In this document: positions 31,035-41,439 of the stretch, piece after piece
How the letters are laid out: every line of letters starts with the position of its first letter
How positions within the stretch are numbered: the first letter of the stretch is position 1
Program-made: the position numbers and the translations under genes
DNA from: Hymenobacter artigasi
GTDB lineage: Bacteria > Bacteroidota > Bacteroidia > Cytophagales > Hymenobacteraceae
DNA length: 64,000 bases
Direction: 5' to 3'
NCBI RefSeq assembly: GCF_012275535.1
Contig: NZ_JAAVTK010000002.1
Span: 436,208-500,207, forward strand
The notes under the pieces: generated by a model
What the model was told of the DNA's origin: nothing
The model's input: only the letters and a program-made list of their open reading frames with translations
Databases searched by the model: none

Positions 31035-33206
31035 TTACTGGCGCTCGATGCGTACCGATTGTACCACGGTGCTGCCGTTGTACAGCGTGGCGATGTACTG
31101 GCCGGGGGCCACATCGCGGCCGGGCGTCCAGTTCAGCTCATTGGCACCAGCACCGAAGGACTTGTCCTTGGCAATGGTAGCCACCTTGCGGCCGGTCACG
31201 TCGCTGATAACAACGCTCATCGTGCCTTTGGTAGGCAGTTCAAAGCGCAGCGTGGTGCGGTCGGCGAAAGGATTGGGATAAGCCTGAGCCACGGTCAGGT
31301 TAGGCGACAGGCCAAGGCCCGAAGCACGCTGAGCCAGAGCTATGCGCTGAGCATTGGTACCGCTCCAGGGCGTCTGCGAGTACGGGAACGCAGCTTTGAA
31401 CGTCGTATCGTTGGCAGTTACGCCAGCGTTGAAGTTCAGCACGTTGCCCAACTGTGGGGTAACGGGGTTGGCAGCGCCAGCAGCGTAGTCGTCGTACCAC
31501 AGGCCGATGGCGGCCAGTACCACACCACCCACGGCTTGCAGTTCGATGCGGGTCACGTCATCCTCGAGGCGACGACCGTTGGGGAAGCCATCCATGTTGG
31601 GGATGTTCTGCACAGCCGTGCTGCCGTTGTAGGTCGTGTTCGTCAGGCCCAGTACAGCAGCGGCCAGCAGGCCTTCCGAGCTAAAGTTAGCCGAGTTACG
31701 AGCCGTAGGCGGTACGGCCATGTTCAGGCGCAGCATGTCGCCACCGGGGTTGCTTGCCGAACCACCCACCAACAGGAAGTTGTTGATGAAAGGCTTGCCA
31801 GCGGCCAGCGGGTTGCCGTTTTTGCCGGTTGCCAACTGGTAAGGAGGGTAATTGGGTACACCAGTATGGAAAATCGGCAGGATATCGACTGAGCGCGGCT
31901 TGCCAGCACGCAGCAAGTACGCACCATAAGGAGCAGGACCAGTAGTGGCCAGCGCCGTGCCGTTCAGGGCAGCATTGCCAGCCAGGCCACTCAGACCAGC
32001 GGCTCCATTACGGAAGTCGAAGCCAGCAGCGGGCAAACCAGCGGTGCCGGCCAGCGACTTGCTCTGGATGCGCAGCGGGCCCAAGCCCGGTACAGCCTCA
32101 CCGTAGTAAGTCTGGCCGGCAGGCTTAGGAGCAGTAGTAGCCGAAGGGTTGTTATCGGCCATGTAAAGGCCCAGTTCCGGGTTCGACAGGTAGTCGTCCG
32201 TAGCGGCAACCTCAGCGTAAGGCGTGCCGGCGTTCCAGGCATCCTTAGCTCCGATGGGGTTGATAACTTCGTTCAGCAAAGGCATACCAATGCGCGATAC
32301 CTGCACATAGTTGCCCGATACTGTAGATGCAGCACCTGTGGCCGAAAGCACCCGGGTAGCGGGACGGCTGGCCGAAGCCCACACACCGATGATGTAGTTG
32401 GAATCGAGAATATTGGTTGCGCTGGTCAAGGCAGCAGTGCCCGTTTTGGCCAGTACCGTTACCGGGATTTGCAGTGCAATAGCGTGGGTGTTCTTACGAG
32501 CGAGGCCGTCGCGGGCTGCGCCGGGGGCACGAATACCGCCCAAGTCGAAGATGCCGCCCAAGTCAGCAAAGAACGGGTCGTCGGTAGCGCCGCAGAAGAT
32601 TTTGGTACCGTCCGGCAGCGTCATGATGGCGTTGTTCATCAACGTAGCATACGTGGCCGCCTGGTTCAAGCCAGCGGCACCATTGATGGAGCGCGGGCCG
32701 ATGTTGGGGGGAGGTACAATGCCCGTACCCACGGTTACGTTGGTGAAAGCACCACCGCCTACGCTCTTCTCGACGATGTAAGTCGTTTTCAGGTTCTGCA
32801 TACCCAGACGGATATTGAAGAACGTGCTGGGGTCCTGGTTGGCCCGGGTGAACGTGAAACGGTACGTGATGTCGTCGCCAGCCGTAGCCGAGTTGTTTTT
32901 CACGTGAATTTCGTAACGGATGTTCTCGCCGAACGTGTTGTAGTTAGGTCCGCCCTGGGGCAGCTCCAACGGAATGTAGTTGGCAATGATGGTCACGCTG
33001 GCGGCACCGTCGTTGTTAGGCGAATCGGGGCTACGGAAAGCGTATAGGTCGGTGTTGTCAGCCAACGGGTCGTCGGCGATAAGGGGAGCTTCGCGGTGGC
33101 TGGAGGCTTCCAGCGTGTTGTGCTGGCTGCTTAGGGCCACCACACCTCCTGCCGCGGTTGCGAGCAGAGCAGCCTGGAACAGAGGACGAGTAAGTAAATT
33201 TTTCAT
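31035..33206 (-). CDS. DUF4331 secreted protein with T9SS sorting domain
   Basis: A 723-residue exported protein. A signal peptide is followed by SSHREAPLIADDPLADNTDLYAF, the N-terminal signature of DUF4331 proteins, whose function is unknown. The body is rich in Gly, Asn and Thr. The last 80 residues (AQAYPNPFADRTTLRF to SVRIERQ) are a type IX secretion sorting domain, so the protein should reach the cell surface. It lies at the head of a minus-strand array with TPR, HupE-like, small Cys/His and TonB-receptor genes. Confidence 0.9.
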   Translation of the reverse strand: MKNLLTRPLFQAALLATAAGGVVALSSQHNTLEASSHREAPLIADDPLADNTDLYAFRSPDSPNNDGAASVTIIANYIPLELPQGGPNYNTFGENIRYEIHVKNNSATAGDDITYRFTFTRANQDPSTFFNIRLGMQNLKTTYIVEKSVGGGAFTNVTVGTGIVPPPNIGPRSINGAAGLNQAATYATLMNNAIMTLPDGTKIFCGATDDPFFADLGGIFDLGGIRAPGAARDGLARKNTHAIALQIPVTVLAKTGTAALTSATNILDSNYIIGVWASASRPATRVLSATGAASTVSGNYVQVSRIGMPLLNEVINPIGAKDAWNAGTPYAEVAATDDYLSNPELGLYMADNNPSATTAPKPAGQTYYGEAVPGLGPLRIQSKSLAGTAGLPAAGFDFRNGAAGLSGLAGNAALNGTALATTGPAPYGAYLLRAGKPRSVDILPIFHTGVPNYPPYQLATGKNGNPLAAGKPFINNFLLVGGSASNPGGDMLRLNMAVPPTARNSANFSSEGLLAAAVLGLTNTTYNGSTAVQNIPNMDGFPNGRRLEDDVTRIELQAVGGVVLAAIGLWYDDYAAGAANPVTPQLGNVLNFNAGVTANDTTFKAAFPYSQTPWSGTNAQRIALAQRASGLGLSPNLTVAQAYPNPFADRTTLRFELPTKGTMSVVISDVTGRKVATIAKDKSFGAGANELNWTPGRDVAPGQYIATLYNGSTVVQSVRIERQ

Positions 33207-33535
33207 AAAAAACTTTTGGGAAATGGGTTGGGGTGAGGTGTAAGGAAACCTGAAATGAATTGTAAGCTGGACTGTACAACCATCAAAACCTCATGTCATG
33301 TGGCCTTTTCGAGCTTGGCTGCACAGTTGTACTTTCTCTACGTTCGGATGTGCAACTTCGGTTTTGATTTTTCTAATAATAGTTCAATAAGATTTTGGCA
33401 AGTCCCGTTCATCTGCTTTCAGGCCCTTTATCATCCCACAGGAAGGCGGGCTTTACCCCGTACTTTTGCAACGCGCTTTTCGGCGCCTTTTATTTTCATT
33501 TTTCGGGTTGCCGGTAGTGGTAGCCCCTCGTTTAT
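33207..33535. other. Divergent spacer between DUF4331 and hscA genes
   Basis: A 329-base spacer with an AT-rich middle (about 33,300-33,420). Reading toward hscA, TACTTTTG at 33461-33468 matches the -7 consensus but no TTG is found at the right distance. No clear promoter was found for the DUF4331 gene. No gene or repeat seen. Confidence 0.45.
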
Positions 33536-35407
33536 ATGGCTACAGTATCAATCAATCTGGCCACCGGCAGCTTTCAGCAGGAAGAAATCATTGTCGGCAT
33601 CGACCTGGGCACCACCAATAGCCTTGTGGCCTACGTGCACCCCGAGAGCCGCCAGCCCGCTGCCATCAACGATTTGGGCCGGGGCACTATCGTGCCATCG
33701 GTGGTACACTTCCCCGCCGATGGGGCCGACCCCATCATCGGGGCTGCGGCGCGTGAGTACCTCCTCACCGACCCGCAGCGCACCATCTACTCCGTGAAGC
33801 GCCTGCTGGGCAAAAGCTACCGCGACCTGGGCCAGCACGCCAGCCAGCTCGGCTACAAGGTCATCGACGACAACTCCGAAGGCCTGGTAAAAATCCGGGT
33901 CGATGACCGGTTCTTCTCCCCCATCGAGCTGTCGGCCGATATCCTGCGGGAGCTGCGGGCCCGCGCCGAGCACGCCCTCAAAACCCCGGTAAACCGCGCC
34001 GTTATCACCGTGCCGGCTTATTTCAACGACTCGCAGCGCCAGGCCACGCGCGACGCGGGCCGCCTGGCTGGCCTCGAAGTGCTGCGCATTGTGAACGAGC
34101 CCACGGCGGCGGCCCTGGCCTACGGCATCGGCCTCGACCCCGACGAGGAGAAAACCGTGGCCGTGTACGACCTCGGCGGCGGCACCTTCGACATCAGCAT
34201 TCTGCGCATTCAGCAGGGCATTTTTGAGGTACTGAGCACCAACGGCGACACCTACCTCGGGGGCGACGACCTGGACCGCGCCGTGGTGGACCATTGGACG
34301 GCCACCTTTGGCCTTTCGGAGGCCTTCCACACCAACCCGCACCTGCAGCAGCAGCTACGCCTGGCCGCCGAGATAGCCAAGAAATACCTCAGCCAGCACG
34401 ACGATTTCACGACCCACCTCACCAATGAGGCCGGCCAGAACATTCCCGTCACGCTCACCCGCACGCAATTCGATGCGCTGATTCGCCCGCTGGTGGACCG
34501 CACCATTGCCGCCTGCCGCCAGGCCCTGGCCGATGCCAAGCTCGAAACCAAGCTGGATGCCGTCCTGCTGGTGGGCGGCTCCACCCGCGTGCCGCTGGTG
34601 TACGACGCCGTTTCGGAGTTCTTCGGCCAGCCGGCCAACAACTCGTTGAATCCGGATGAAGTAGTGGCGCTGGGTGCGGCCATTCAGGCCGATATCTTGG
34701 CCGGCAACCGGCGCGACGTGCTGCTGCTCGATGTAACGCCGCTCACGCTGGGCATTGAAACGCTGGGCGGCCTGCTGGACCCGATTATCCCGCGCAACTC
34801 GAAAATCCCGACCAAGGCCGGCCGCCAGTACACCACCAGCGTGGATGGGCAGGTGAATCTGAAAATTGCCGTGTACCAGGGCGAGCGCGACCTCGTGAGC
34901 CAGAACCGCAAGCTGGGCGAATTCACCCTGACCGGCATCCCGGCCATGCCCGCCGGCCTGCCCAAGGTCGATGTGAACTTCCTGCTGAACGCCGACGGCA
35001 TTCTGCAAGTGGAAGCCATCGAGCTACGTTCCAACACACGCCAGCAGGTGGAAATAAAGCCCCAGTACGGCCTCACCGATGAGCAGGTGGAGCAGATGCT
35101 GATGGACTCGCTGGTGAACGCCAAAGACGACGTAGCGGCGCGCCTGCTCATCGAGGCCCGCACCGCCGCCGAGCAGCTGTTGTACCAGGTAAATAACTTC
35201 ACCCGCAAAAACCGCCAGCACCTCACCGAAACCGAGCTGACTGCCACCGAAGCGCAGGTGGCCACCGTGCAGGCGGCGCTGGCTGGCACTGAGCGCGACC
35301 CCATTCTAAAAGCCATGGACGAGCTCGATGAACTAACCCGCCCTTATGCCGAGCGGGTGATGAACATTTCCATTCAGCAAGCCATGGCGGGCAAGAAAAT
35401 CGGCTAG
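33536..35407 (+). CDS. hscA: Hsp70-family chaperone HscA
   Basis: A 623-residue DnaK-type chaperone. The start MATVSINL with an extra segment before [15 protein letters not shown] is typical of HscA, which helps transfer Fe-S clusters from the scaffold IscU. ATPase motifs include the phosphate loops DLGTTNS and [13 protein letters not shown], plus [13 protein letters not shown]. The C-terminal substrate-binding half follows [17 protein letters not shown]. No iscU or hscB lies next to it here, so the role is assigned by sequence only. anmK follows 72 bases downstream. Confidence 0.88.
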   Translation: MATVSINLATGSFQQEEIIVGIDLGTTNSLVAYVHPESRQPAAINDLGRGTIVPSVVHFPADGADPIIGAAAREYLLTDPQRTIYSVKRLLGKSYRDLGQHASQLGYKVIDDNSEGLVKIRVDDRFFSPIELSADILRELRARAEHALKTPVNRAVITVPAYFNDSQRQATRDAGRLAGLEVLRIVNEPTAAALAYGIGLDPDEEKTVAVYDLGGGTFDISILRIQQGIFEVLSTNGDTYLGGDDLDRAVVDHWTATFGLSEAFHTNPHLQQQLRLAAEIAKKYLSQHDDFTTHLTNEAGQNIPVTLTRTQFDALIRPLVDRTIAACRQALADAKLETKLDAVLLVGGSTRVPLVYDAVSEFFGQPANNSLNPDEVVALGAAIQADILAGNRRDVLLLDVTPLTLGIETLGGLLDPIIPRNSKIPTKAGRQYTTSVDGQVNLKIAVYQGERDLVSQNRKLGEFTLTGIPAMPAGLPKVDVNFLLNADGILQVEAIELRSNTRQQVEIKPQYGLTDEQVEQMLMDSLVNAKDDVAARLLIEARTAAEQLLYQVNNFTRKNRQHLTETELTATEAQVATVQAALAGTERDPILKAMDELDELTRPYAERVMNISIQQAMAGKKIG

Positions 35408-35479
35408 CTCCCGGCCAATCGGCACAACAGGGCACAAACCGCTTTTTATACCCTCGCAAAAGTTCTCAAAGGCCTACCC

Positions 35480-36652
35480 GTGAATCCCTACCTCGCTCGC
35501 CTTGTGGCCGTAGCCCAGCAGCCCGGCCGCCGCATCATCGGCCTGATGTCGGGCACTTCGCTCGATGGGCTGGACGTAGCCCTGTGCCATTGCGAAGGCC
35601 ACGGTGCGGGCCTGCAGACCACGCTGGAGCACTTTGCGACCCTGCCCTATTCTGCGGAATTCCAGCAACGGCTGCGGGCCATCTCGCAGCCCACGGTGGC
35701 GTTGCAGGACGTGGCCATCCTGAACGCTGAGGTGGCCCGGCAGCACGCGGAAATGGTGCTGGTCTGCCTGCAATCGTGGCATGTGGCGGCGGCCGAAGTC
35801 GACCTCATTGCCAGCCACGGCCAAACCATCTGGCACGCGCCGCGCCACCAGCATCAGCAGGCCGATTTCCCGTACCATGCCACACTGCAAATCGGCGATG
35901 GCGACCACCTGGCGGCGCTCACCGGCATTATCACCGTGGCCGATTTCCGGCAGAAACACGTCGCCCACGGCTTGGAGGGGGCCCCACTGGCCGGCTATGC
36001 CGACCAGCTGCTGTTTGCTTCGCCCACCGAAAACCGCTTGCTGCTCAACCTGGGCGGCATTGCCAACTTCACCTACCTGCCGGCCCAGCCCGCCGCCGGC
36101 CCGCCCCTCACCACCGATACCGGCCCCGGCAATACCCTGCTCGATGCCGTGACGCGGCAGCATTTCCCGGGCCGCGAATATGACGAAAACGGTGCCATTG
36201 CGGCCAGTGGCACCGTTCATCCGGCCCTGCTGCGGGAGCTGCTGAACCATCCGTTCTTCGCCGCGCCACTGCCCAAAACCACCGGCCCCGAGTTGTTCGC
36301 CCCCGCCTACCTGCACGAGGCGCAGCTTGTGACCGGCACTTCCACTCTCCCACCCGCCGATGTGCTGGCTACCCTGGTCGAGCTAACGGCTACCGGCGTA
36401 GCCACCGCCGTTCAGCAGTGCTTCCCGTCCACCGAACAGCCCGCCGCTACCTGCTACGTAAGCGGCGGCGGCAGCCACAACGGCGCGCTGCTTCAGGCCC
36501 TGGAACGGCACCTGCCCGACGCCCGCTTTGCACCCATCGACGCCCTGGGCATCCCCGCCGATGCCAAAGAAGCCGTGCTATTCGCCGTGCTGGCCAACGA
36601 AACCATTGCGGGCAACCCCGACATCAGCCTGGGCAAAATATGCCTGCCATAA
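35480..36652 (+). CDS. anmK: Anhydro-N-acetylmuramic acid kinase
   Basis: AnmK opens the anhydro ring of anhMurNAc and phosphorylates it, recycling peptidoglycan sugars in the cytoplasm. The 390 residues have the N-terminal ATP-site GLMSGTSLDGLDVALC and the conserved SHGQTIWHAP, GIANFTYLP, DTGPGNTLLDA and YVSGGGSHN. The start is GTG at 35480, as no ATG fits the family N-terminus. It follows hscA on the same strand. Confidence 0.95.
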   Translation: MNPYLARLVAVAQQPGRRIIGLMSGTSLDGLDVALCHCEGHGAGLQTTLEHFATLPYSAEFQQRLRAISQPTVALQDVAILNAEVARQHAEMVLVCLQSWHVAAAEVDLIASHGQTIWHAPRHQHQQADFPYHATLQIGDGDHLAALTGIITVADFRQKHVAHGLEGAPLAGYADQLLFASPTENRLLLNLGGIANFTYLPAQPAAGPPLTTDTGPGNTLLDAVTRQHFPGREYDENGAIAASGTVHPALLRELLNHPFFAAPLPKTTGPELFAPAYLHEAQLVTGTSTLPPADVLATLVELTATGVATAVQQCFPSTEQPAATCYVSGGGSHNGALLQALERHLPDARFAPIDALGIPADAKEAVLFAVLANETIAGNPDISLGKICLP

Positions 36653-36698
36653 CTGCTTAGATTAGCAAACGCCCGCGCAGTGCCTGAAGCACCAGCTG

Positions 36699-37226
36699 CT
36701 ACCGGCCGTGCGGTTTTGTACCGGCTGGCTTCTTTGGCACCGCTACACCGTTGGGGCGCAGACTAAAGCCCAGCACCACCCGCGAGGCCGTGTCCCGAAA
36801 CGTAACTTCCAGCAGCTCCGAGGGCATTCGCAGGCTCGAATCAGCCGCGAAGGAAAAGCTGTAGAACAGCCGCGAGCTGCCCTTATCGCCCAGCCGCATC
36901 CCCAGTTTATAGAGTTCAATAGCCGTACCGCGACCGGGCCGCTGGCCGCTTTTCCAGAGCGGCCGGGCCGCTACCACAAACCTCGGCAGGCTAATCCCCT
37001 GCCGCACTTCCGGTGCCAACCGGCCATAAGCCCCTGAATAATTGGCGCGTAGCACCGCCCGCAGGAACTGGCCCGCCGCCTGGCCCTGGCTGGGCCGCCG
37101 TGCGCTGTGCTGCGCGACTTTCAAGCCAGTACTGCCCATCCCAACTGCGGTGAGACTCAGCAGCAGCAAGCCTGCGCTGGCAGCGGACAGCCACTGCATT
37201 CGGTTGCGGGTTGGGGGTGCTTGCAT
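36699..37226 (-). CDS. Hypothetical exported protein
   Basis: A 175-residue protein with a hydrophobic N-terminal segment (WLSAASAGLLLLSLTAVGM) that is a signal peptide or membrane anchor. The middle contains GQFLRAVLRANYSGAYGRLAPEVRQ, a pattern seen in small secreted NTF2-like or DUF3887-like domains, but the match is weak. The start at 37226 is chosen so that the hydrophobic segment follows a short basic start. Function unknown. Confidence 0.6.
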   Translation of the reverse strand: MQAPPTRNRMQWLSAASAGLLLLSLTAVGMGSTGLKVAQHSARRPSQGQAAGQFLRAVLRANYSGAYGRLAPEVRQGISLPRFVVAARPLWKSGQRPGRGTAIELYKLGMRLGDKGSSRLFYSFSFAADSSLRMPSELLEVTFRDTASRVVLGFSLRPNGVAVPKKPAGTKPHGR

Positions 37227-37230
37227 AGCC

Positions 37231-37284
37231 AAAAATAAGCGGGGGCGGCTGGCCCGGACCAATGTCCAAGCCGCCGCCCCCGCT
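37231..37284 (-). terminator. Terminator of the CARDB gene
   Basis: On the minus strand, AGCGGGGGCGGC and GCCGCCCCCGCT pair (arms at 37269-37284 and 37238-37250), followed by TTATTTTT, 35 bases beyond the stop of the CARDB gene. Confidence 0.75.
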
Positions 37285-37318
37285 CCGGCCCTTGGCAGGG
37301 CCGGTTAGCTTGCGCAGG

Positions 37319-40300
37319 TTATTCGATTACCACACGCCGGGTCACGTTCAGGTTCGGGCCGGTGAGGTGCAGCACATACACGCCGGTGGCCAGGCCACGC
37401 GTCGGAATCTCAGCCTGATTGGCGCGGCCGGTACCCAGCTGCAGCTGCTGCGAGCTCACCCGCTGCCCCAGGGCATTGAACAGGTCAACCGAAGCCGTGC
37501 AGGTAGCGCCCACCCCGGTCAGTTGCACGCGCAGGGCATTGCCATTGGCCACGGGGTTGGGGGCCACGGCCACGCTGTAGCCAGCCGTTTGCTCACGGGC
37601 AGCCAGGCCGGTGGTTACCGTCACGGCCAGCGATGCCAGGTTGTTGGTTTCGTTCGATTCAGCCACCACGTTCAGCGGGTCGGCTATAAACAGCACGTAG
37701 TAAGCACCCGGCGTTACGCTGGCTGGCACTGCGGCCACCAGCTGACGGGTGGCGCTCGCGCTGGCCGCCAGGGAAGTGCCGGCGCTACTGCCCAGCAGAA
37801 TGTCGCTGGCATCCAGCGTCTGGTTGGTAGAGAGGTAGTAACCCACGGCCGAGCTGGCCGCCGAGCCGCCGCCCTGGTTGGCCACGGTGGCACTCAGCGA
37901 GAGGTTGCCCCCGGCGGGTACCGACGAAGGCGAAGCACCAATCTGCGTCAGCAGCAGGTCGGGCAGCACCACGGGAGCAGCTACGCAGGTCACGGCAGCA
38001 TCAAAGCCCGCGTACGTCACGCTGCCATCGCTCGTGAACACCAGCGTCAGGGCACCGGTCGAGTTGGTAGCCATGATGGGCAGCGACGGCATGGCCGTGA
38101 GCGTAGCCAGCAGCGGCGACTGGGCATTCGGGCCATCGTAAATCATCAACCGGTCGCAGCAGCCTTCCACCACAAACGAGTTGAACGAAAGCTGGATGCG
38201 GCTGTTGGCCGTGCCGGGGTTAATGGTCAGCGTGCCGTTGGCATTGTCCGAGTAGTTGCCAAATCCACCGTGGTCATACACCGTCGTGTTGCAGGTGGTC
38301 ACGGTATTGCTGCCGCTGTAAGGCACGATAATGCCCGTGAAGGGGCCCGTCACCGTGAACTGGTAATAGCCCACGTTGTTGTTTTCGTTGGTTTCACTCA
38401 CCACGTTCGTGGGGTCGGCTACGGCCAGCAGGTAGTAGTTGCCGGCGGCAGTACCCGTGGGAACGGTTACGCTGCTGTACGAGGTCGACGACTGATTGGC
38501 CCCCAGCTGGCCGCCGGTGGTGGTGCTCATCAGCACGTCGTTGGCATCCAAAGTGGTGTTGCTCGACAGGTAGTAGCCCACGTTGCTGCTCGGCGAGGTA
38601 GTGTTGCCCGAGTTAAAAATGTAGGACGTGACCCCAACCGACGTGCCGGGGGCCACCGACGTGAGGTTCATAAATACCTGCGAAATCTGCAGGTCGATGC
38701 CCGGGGCCACTACCTGAATGGTGGTGCTGGCCACGTTGTTGTTCTCATTGGTTTCGGCCACCAGGTTGGCCGGGTCGGCCACAAACAGCACGTAGTACGT
38801 GCCCGTAGCCGTGCCGGTCGGCACCGTAATATTCGAGTAGATGCTCAAATAGCCGCCGCCGTACAGCGTGGTATTCGGCTGGCTGCCCACCAGTACATCA
38901 TTCGCGCTGAACACATTGTCCGTCGACAAATAGAAGCTTATGTTAGCCGGGGTAGCGGCGCTATTGCCCAGATTATTGAGGTAGCACGAAGCATTAACGC
39001 TGGCCCCCGCCGCCACCGACGTCGGCGACACATACGGATAGGTTACCGACAAATCAACCGTCGGCGTAACCACCTGAATAGTGGTACTGGCTACGTTATT
39101 GGTTTCATTGGTTTCCGTCACGGCATTGGCCGGGTCGGCCACAAACAGCACGTAGTAGTAGCCCGCCGCCGTGCCCGTTGGCACGATAGCAGAAGCTGTC
39201 CGGTAAGAGTTGGAACCAGCCGCCAGCTGGCCACCAGCCACCGTGTTCAGCAATACATCGTTGGCATCCAGCGTCGAGTTCGTCGACAGGTAGTAACCCA
39301 CGGTGCTGCTCGGAGCTGCGAGTGTGCCCGTGTTGTAGATGTACGAGCTCAGGGTCAGCGTGCCGCCGGCTCCCACCGTGTAGGGCGAGGCATACACCTG
39401 GCTCATTTGCAGGTCGATGCCTGGGGCCGTTACCTGAATAGTGGTGCTGGCCACGTTATTGTTCTCGTTGGTTTCGGCCACCAGGTTGGCCGGGTCGGCC
39501 ACAAACAGCAGGTAGTACGACCCCGAAGCAGTGCCGGTCGGCACCGTAATGGTCGAGTAGATGCTCAGGTAGCCACCGCCGTACAGCGTGGTGTTTGCCT
39601 GGCTGCCCACCAGCACATCATTCGCGCTGAACACGTTGTCCGTCGACAGATAAAAGCCAATGTTAGCCGGGCTGGCTACCGCATTGCCTAGGTTGTTGAG
39701 GTAGCACGAAGCATTGGCGCTGGCTCCTGCCGCCACCGTAATGGGCGACACATAAGGGTAAGTTACCGACAGGTCCACCGTCGGCGCAATTACCGTCAGC
39801 GGAAGGCTGCTTACGTTGTTGGTCTCGTTGGTTTCCGTCACGGCGTTGGCCGGGTCGGCCACAAACAGCACGTAGTAGCTGCCCGCCGTCGTACCCAACG
39901 GCACCGTCAGGTTAGCCGAGCGGTACGACGACAAGTTGGCGGCCAATGCGCCGCCCGTCACGGTCGACAGCAACACGTCGCTGGCATCCAGCGTGGTATT
40001 GGTCGAGAGGTAAAAGCCCAGCGTGCTGCTCGTAGCCGTCACGTTGCCTTGGTTAAATACCGATGCCGAGGCCTGCACCGTACCACCTGGCACGGTCGAG
40101 CTGTAGTAGAGCGAAGGCTGCTGCACTATCAAATCCACGCCGGGAGGGGCCACCGTAATGGCCACGGAAGCAACGTTGTTGTTCTCATTCGTCTCCGCTA
40201 CCTGGCCCTGATAATCCGCCACAAACAAAATGTAGTACGTCCCGGGCGTCAGGCCCGTCGGAATGGCCGCCGTGCCGTAGCGCGACGACGAATACGTCGT

Positions 40301-41329
40301 CGTGAGCGGCCCACCGTACTGCGAAGTCAGCAGAATATCATTGGCATCCAGCGTATTGTTCGTCGAAATATAAAAACCAACGCTGCTGCTGGGTGCAACG
40401 GCATTGCCCGTGTTCAGAATGGAGCAGCTCATGGATATCGGCGTGCCCACGGCCGTAGTCGTTGGCGTCACCGAAGGCTGCAGAATGGTCAGGTCAATGC
40501 TGGGCGCTACCACTGTCACGTTCACCGAAGCCACGTTATTATTTTCGTTGCTCTCACTCACCTGGTTCAGGTAATCGCCGGCAAACAGGATGTAATAGCT
40601 GCCCGGGGCAGTCGTAGCCGGAATGGTAACCGAAGCATAGCGGCTGCTCGACAAGCCCGGATTCAGCGCGTAGCCCGTCGAATTGCCCAGTAGCACGTCG
40701 CTGGCATCCAGCGTGGCATCCGTCGAGAAATAATACCCTACGTTGCTGCTGGTAGCCACGCCTGCTCCAATGTTATAGATGGAGCAGCTCAGCGACACCG
40801 TGTTGCCGGCCACGGTGCTCAGCGGGCTAACCGAGGCCCCCTGCACGGCCAAATCGGCCAGCGGCACCGTCGTCACGCACGAAATAGCCGCCTCAATGCC
40901 GCTCAGGTTGTAGTAATAGTCGCTCTGGAGTACTACCGTCAGGCTGCCCGTGGCGTTGGTGGCATACACCGAAGCCGGGGGCAGGTTGTAGTTGGTATAC
41001 TCCCCAATGAGCGGGGCCGACGTCGAGCTGCCGTCATAAATCCGCACCACATCGTAGTAAGGGTCAATGTTGAACTGGCTGAATTGCAGCCGGATTTTAT
41101 TGCCAGCCGTGGCGGGCACCAGCGTAGTGCCCCCCAGCGCATTGGCCGAATAAGGCCCCGACGCCCCGCCATCGTCGTAGAGCGTACCCGTGCAGGTCGT
41201 TACAGTGGTAATGCCCGAAACCGGCAAAAGGTAGGTCTGCGCATTTGCCAGCTGGCTCCAGAGCAGCACGGCCACCAATACGCACCAGCGCACAGGTTTC
41301 CGGAAAATCGCATTGTAGGGTTGCTTCAT
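37319..41329 (-). CDS. Giant secreted CARDB/CUB-like repeat protein with T9SS sorting domain
   Basis: A 1,336-residue exported protein. The signal peptide ends LANA-Q (residues 30/31). Domain order is: a CUB-like domain (about 31-155), seven CARDB-type adhesion repeats of about 120 residues (starts such as PSIDLTI, PGVDLIV, PTVDLSV), a second CUB-like domain starting GIIVPYSG, an eighth CARDB repeat and a C-terminal T9SS sorting domain ending NVTRRVVIE. Repeats 4 and 6 are almost identical and 720 bp apart, a sign of recent duplication. It is probably a surface adhesin or matrix protein. ATG at 41329 is preferred to one 60 bases upstream because the signal peptide then starts correctly. Confidence 0.9.
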   Translation of the reverse strand: MKQPYNAIFRKPVRWCVLVAVLLWSQLANAQTYLLPVSGITTVTTCTGTLYDDGGASGPYSANALGGTTLVPATAGNKIRLQFSQFNIDPYYDVVRIYDGSSTSAPLIGEYTNYNLPPASVYATNATGSLTVVLQSDYYYNLSGIEAAISCVTTVPLADLAVQGASVSPLSTVAGNTVSLSCSIYNIGAGVATSSNVGYYFSTDATLDASDVLLGNSTGYALNPGLSSSRYASVTIPATTAPGSYYILFAGDYLNQVSESNENNNVASVNVTVVAPSIDLTILQPSVTPTTTAVGTPISMSCSILNTGNAVAPSSSVGFYISTNNTLDANDILLTSQYGGPLTTTYSSSRYGTAAIPTGLTPGTYYILFVADYQGQVAETNENNNVASVAITVAPPGVDLIVQQPSLYYSSTVPGGTVQASASVFNQGNVTATSSTLGFYLSTNTTLDASDVLLSTVTGGALAANLSSYRSANLTVPLGTTAGSYYVLFVADPANAVTETNETNNVSSLPLTVIAPTVDLSVTYPYVSPITVAAGASANASCYLNNLGNAVASPANIGFYLSTDNVFSANDVLVGSQANTTLYGGGYLSIYSTITVPTGTASGSYYLLFVADPANLVAETNENNNVASTTIQVTAPGIDLQMSQVYASPYTVGAGGTLTLSSYIYNTGTLAAPSSTVGYYLSTNSTLDANDVLLNTVAGGQLAAGSNSYRTASAIVPTGTAAGYYYVLFVADPANAVTETNETNNVASTTIQVVTPTVDLSVTYPYVSPTSVAAGASVNASCYLNNLGNSAATPANISFYLSTDNVFSANDVLVGSQPNTTLYGGGYLSIYSNITVPTGTATGTYYVLFVADPANLVAETNENNNVASTTIQVVAPGIDLQISQVFMNLTSVAPGTSVGVTSYIFNSGNTTSPSSNVGYYLSSNTTLDANDVLMSTTTGGQLGANQSSTSYSSVTVPTGTAAGNYYLLAVADPTNVVSETNENNNVGYYQFTVTGPFTGIIVPYSGSNTVTTCNTTVYDHGGFGNYSDNANGTLTINPGTANSRIQLSFNSFVVEGCCDRLMIYDGPNAQSPLLATLTAMPSLPIMATNSTGALTLVFTSDGSVTYAGFDAAVTCVAAPVVLPDLLLTQIGASPSSVPAGGNLSLSATVANQGGGSAASSAVGYYLSTNQTLDASDILLGSSAGTSLAASASATRQLVAAVPASVTPGAYYVLFIADPLNVVAESNETNNLASLAVTVTTGLAAREQTAGYSVAVAPNPVANGNALRVQLTGVGATCTASVDLFNALGQRVSSQQLQLGTGRANQAEIPTRGLATGVYVLHLTGPNLNVTRRVVIE
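38704..39783 (-). repeat. Near-identical CARDB repeats 4 and 6
   Basis: Two copies of about 360 bp, at about 39424-39783 and 38704-39063, exactly 720 bp apart. For example GTAGCACGAAGCATT begins at 39701 and at 38981. The repeats between and after them (5 and 7) are more diverged, so a two-repeat unit seems to have been duplicated. Confidence 0.85.
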
Positions 41330-41439
41330 GTGAAAAGGATTAAAAATAAAAAGGGAATTAGTAGAAACACCAGCAACGAACAGGCACACAGATTTCAGGC
41401 AACAATATTGCTATATCGTTACACGGCCTCAGTTTCCCG

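Noticed and set aside
37262-39691. 809-codon open frame on the plus strand opposite the CARDB gene
   Set aside because: It is antisense to a well-supported secreted repeat protein. Its length comes from the repeated sequence and codon bias of that gene, and it has no signal, domain or start context.
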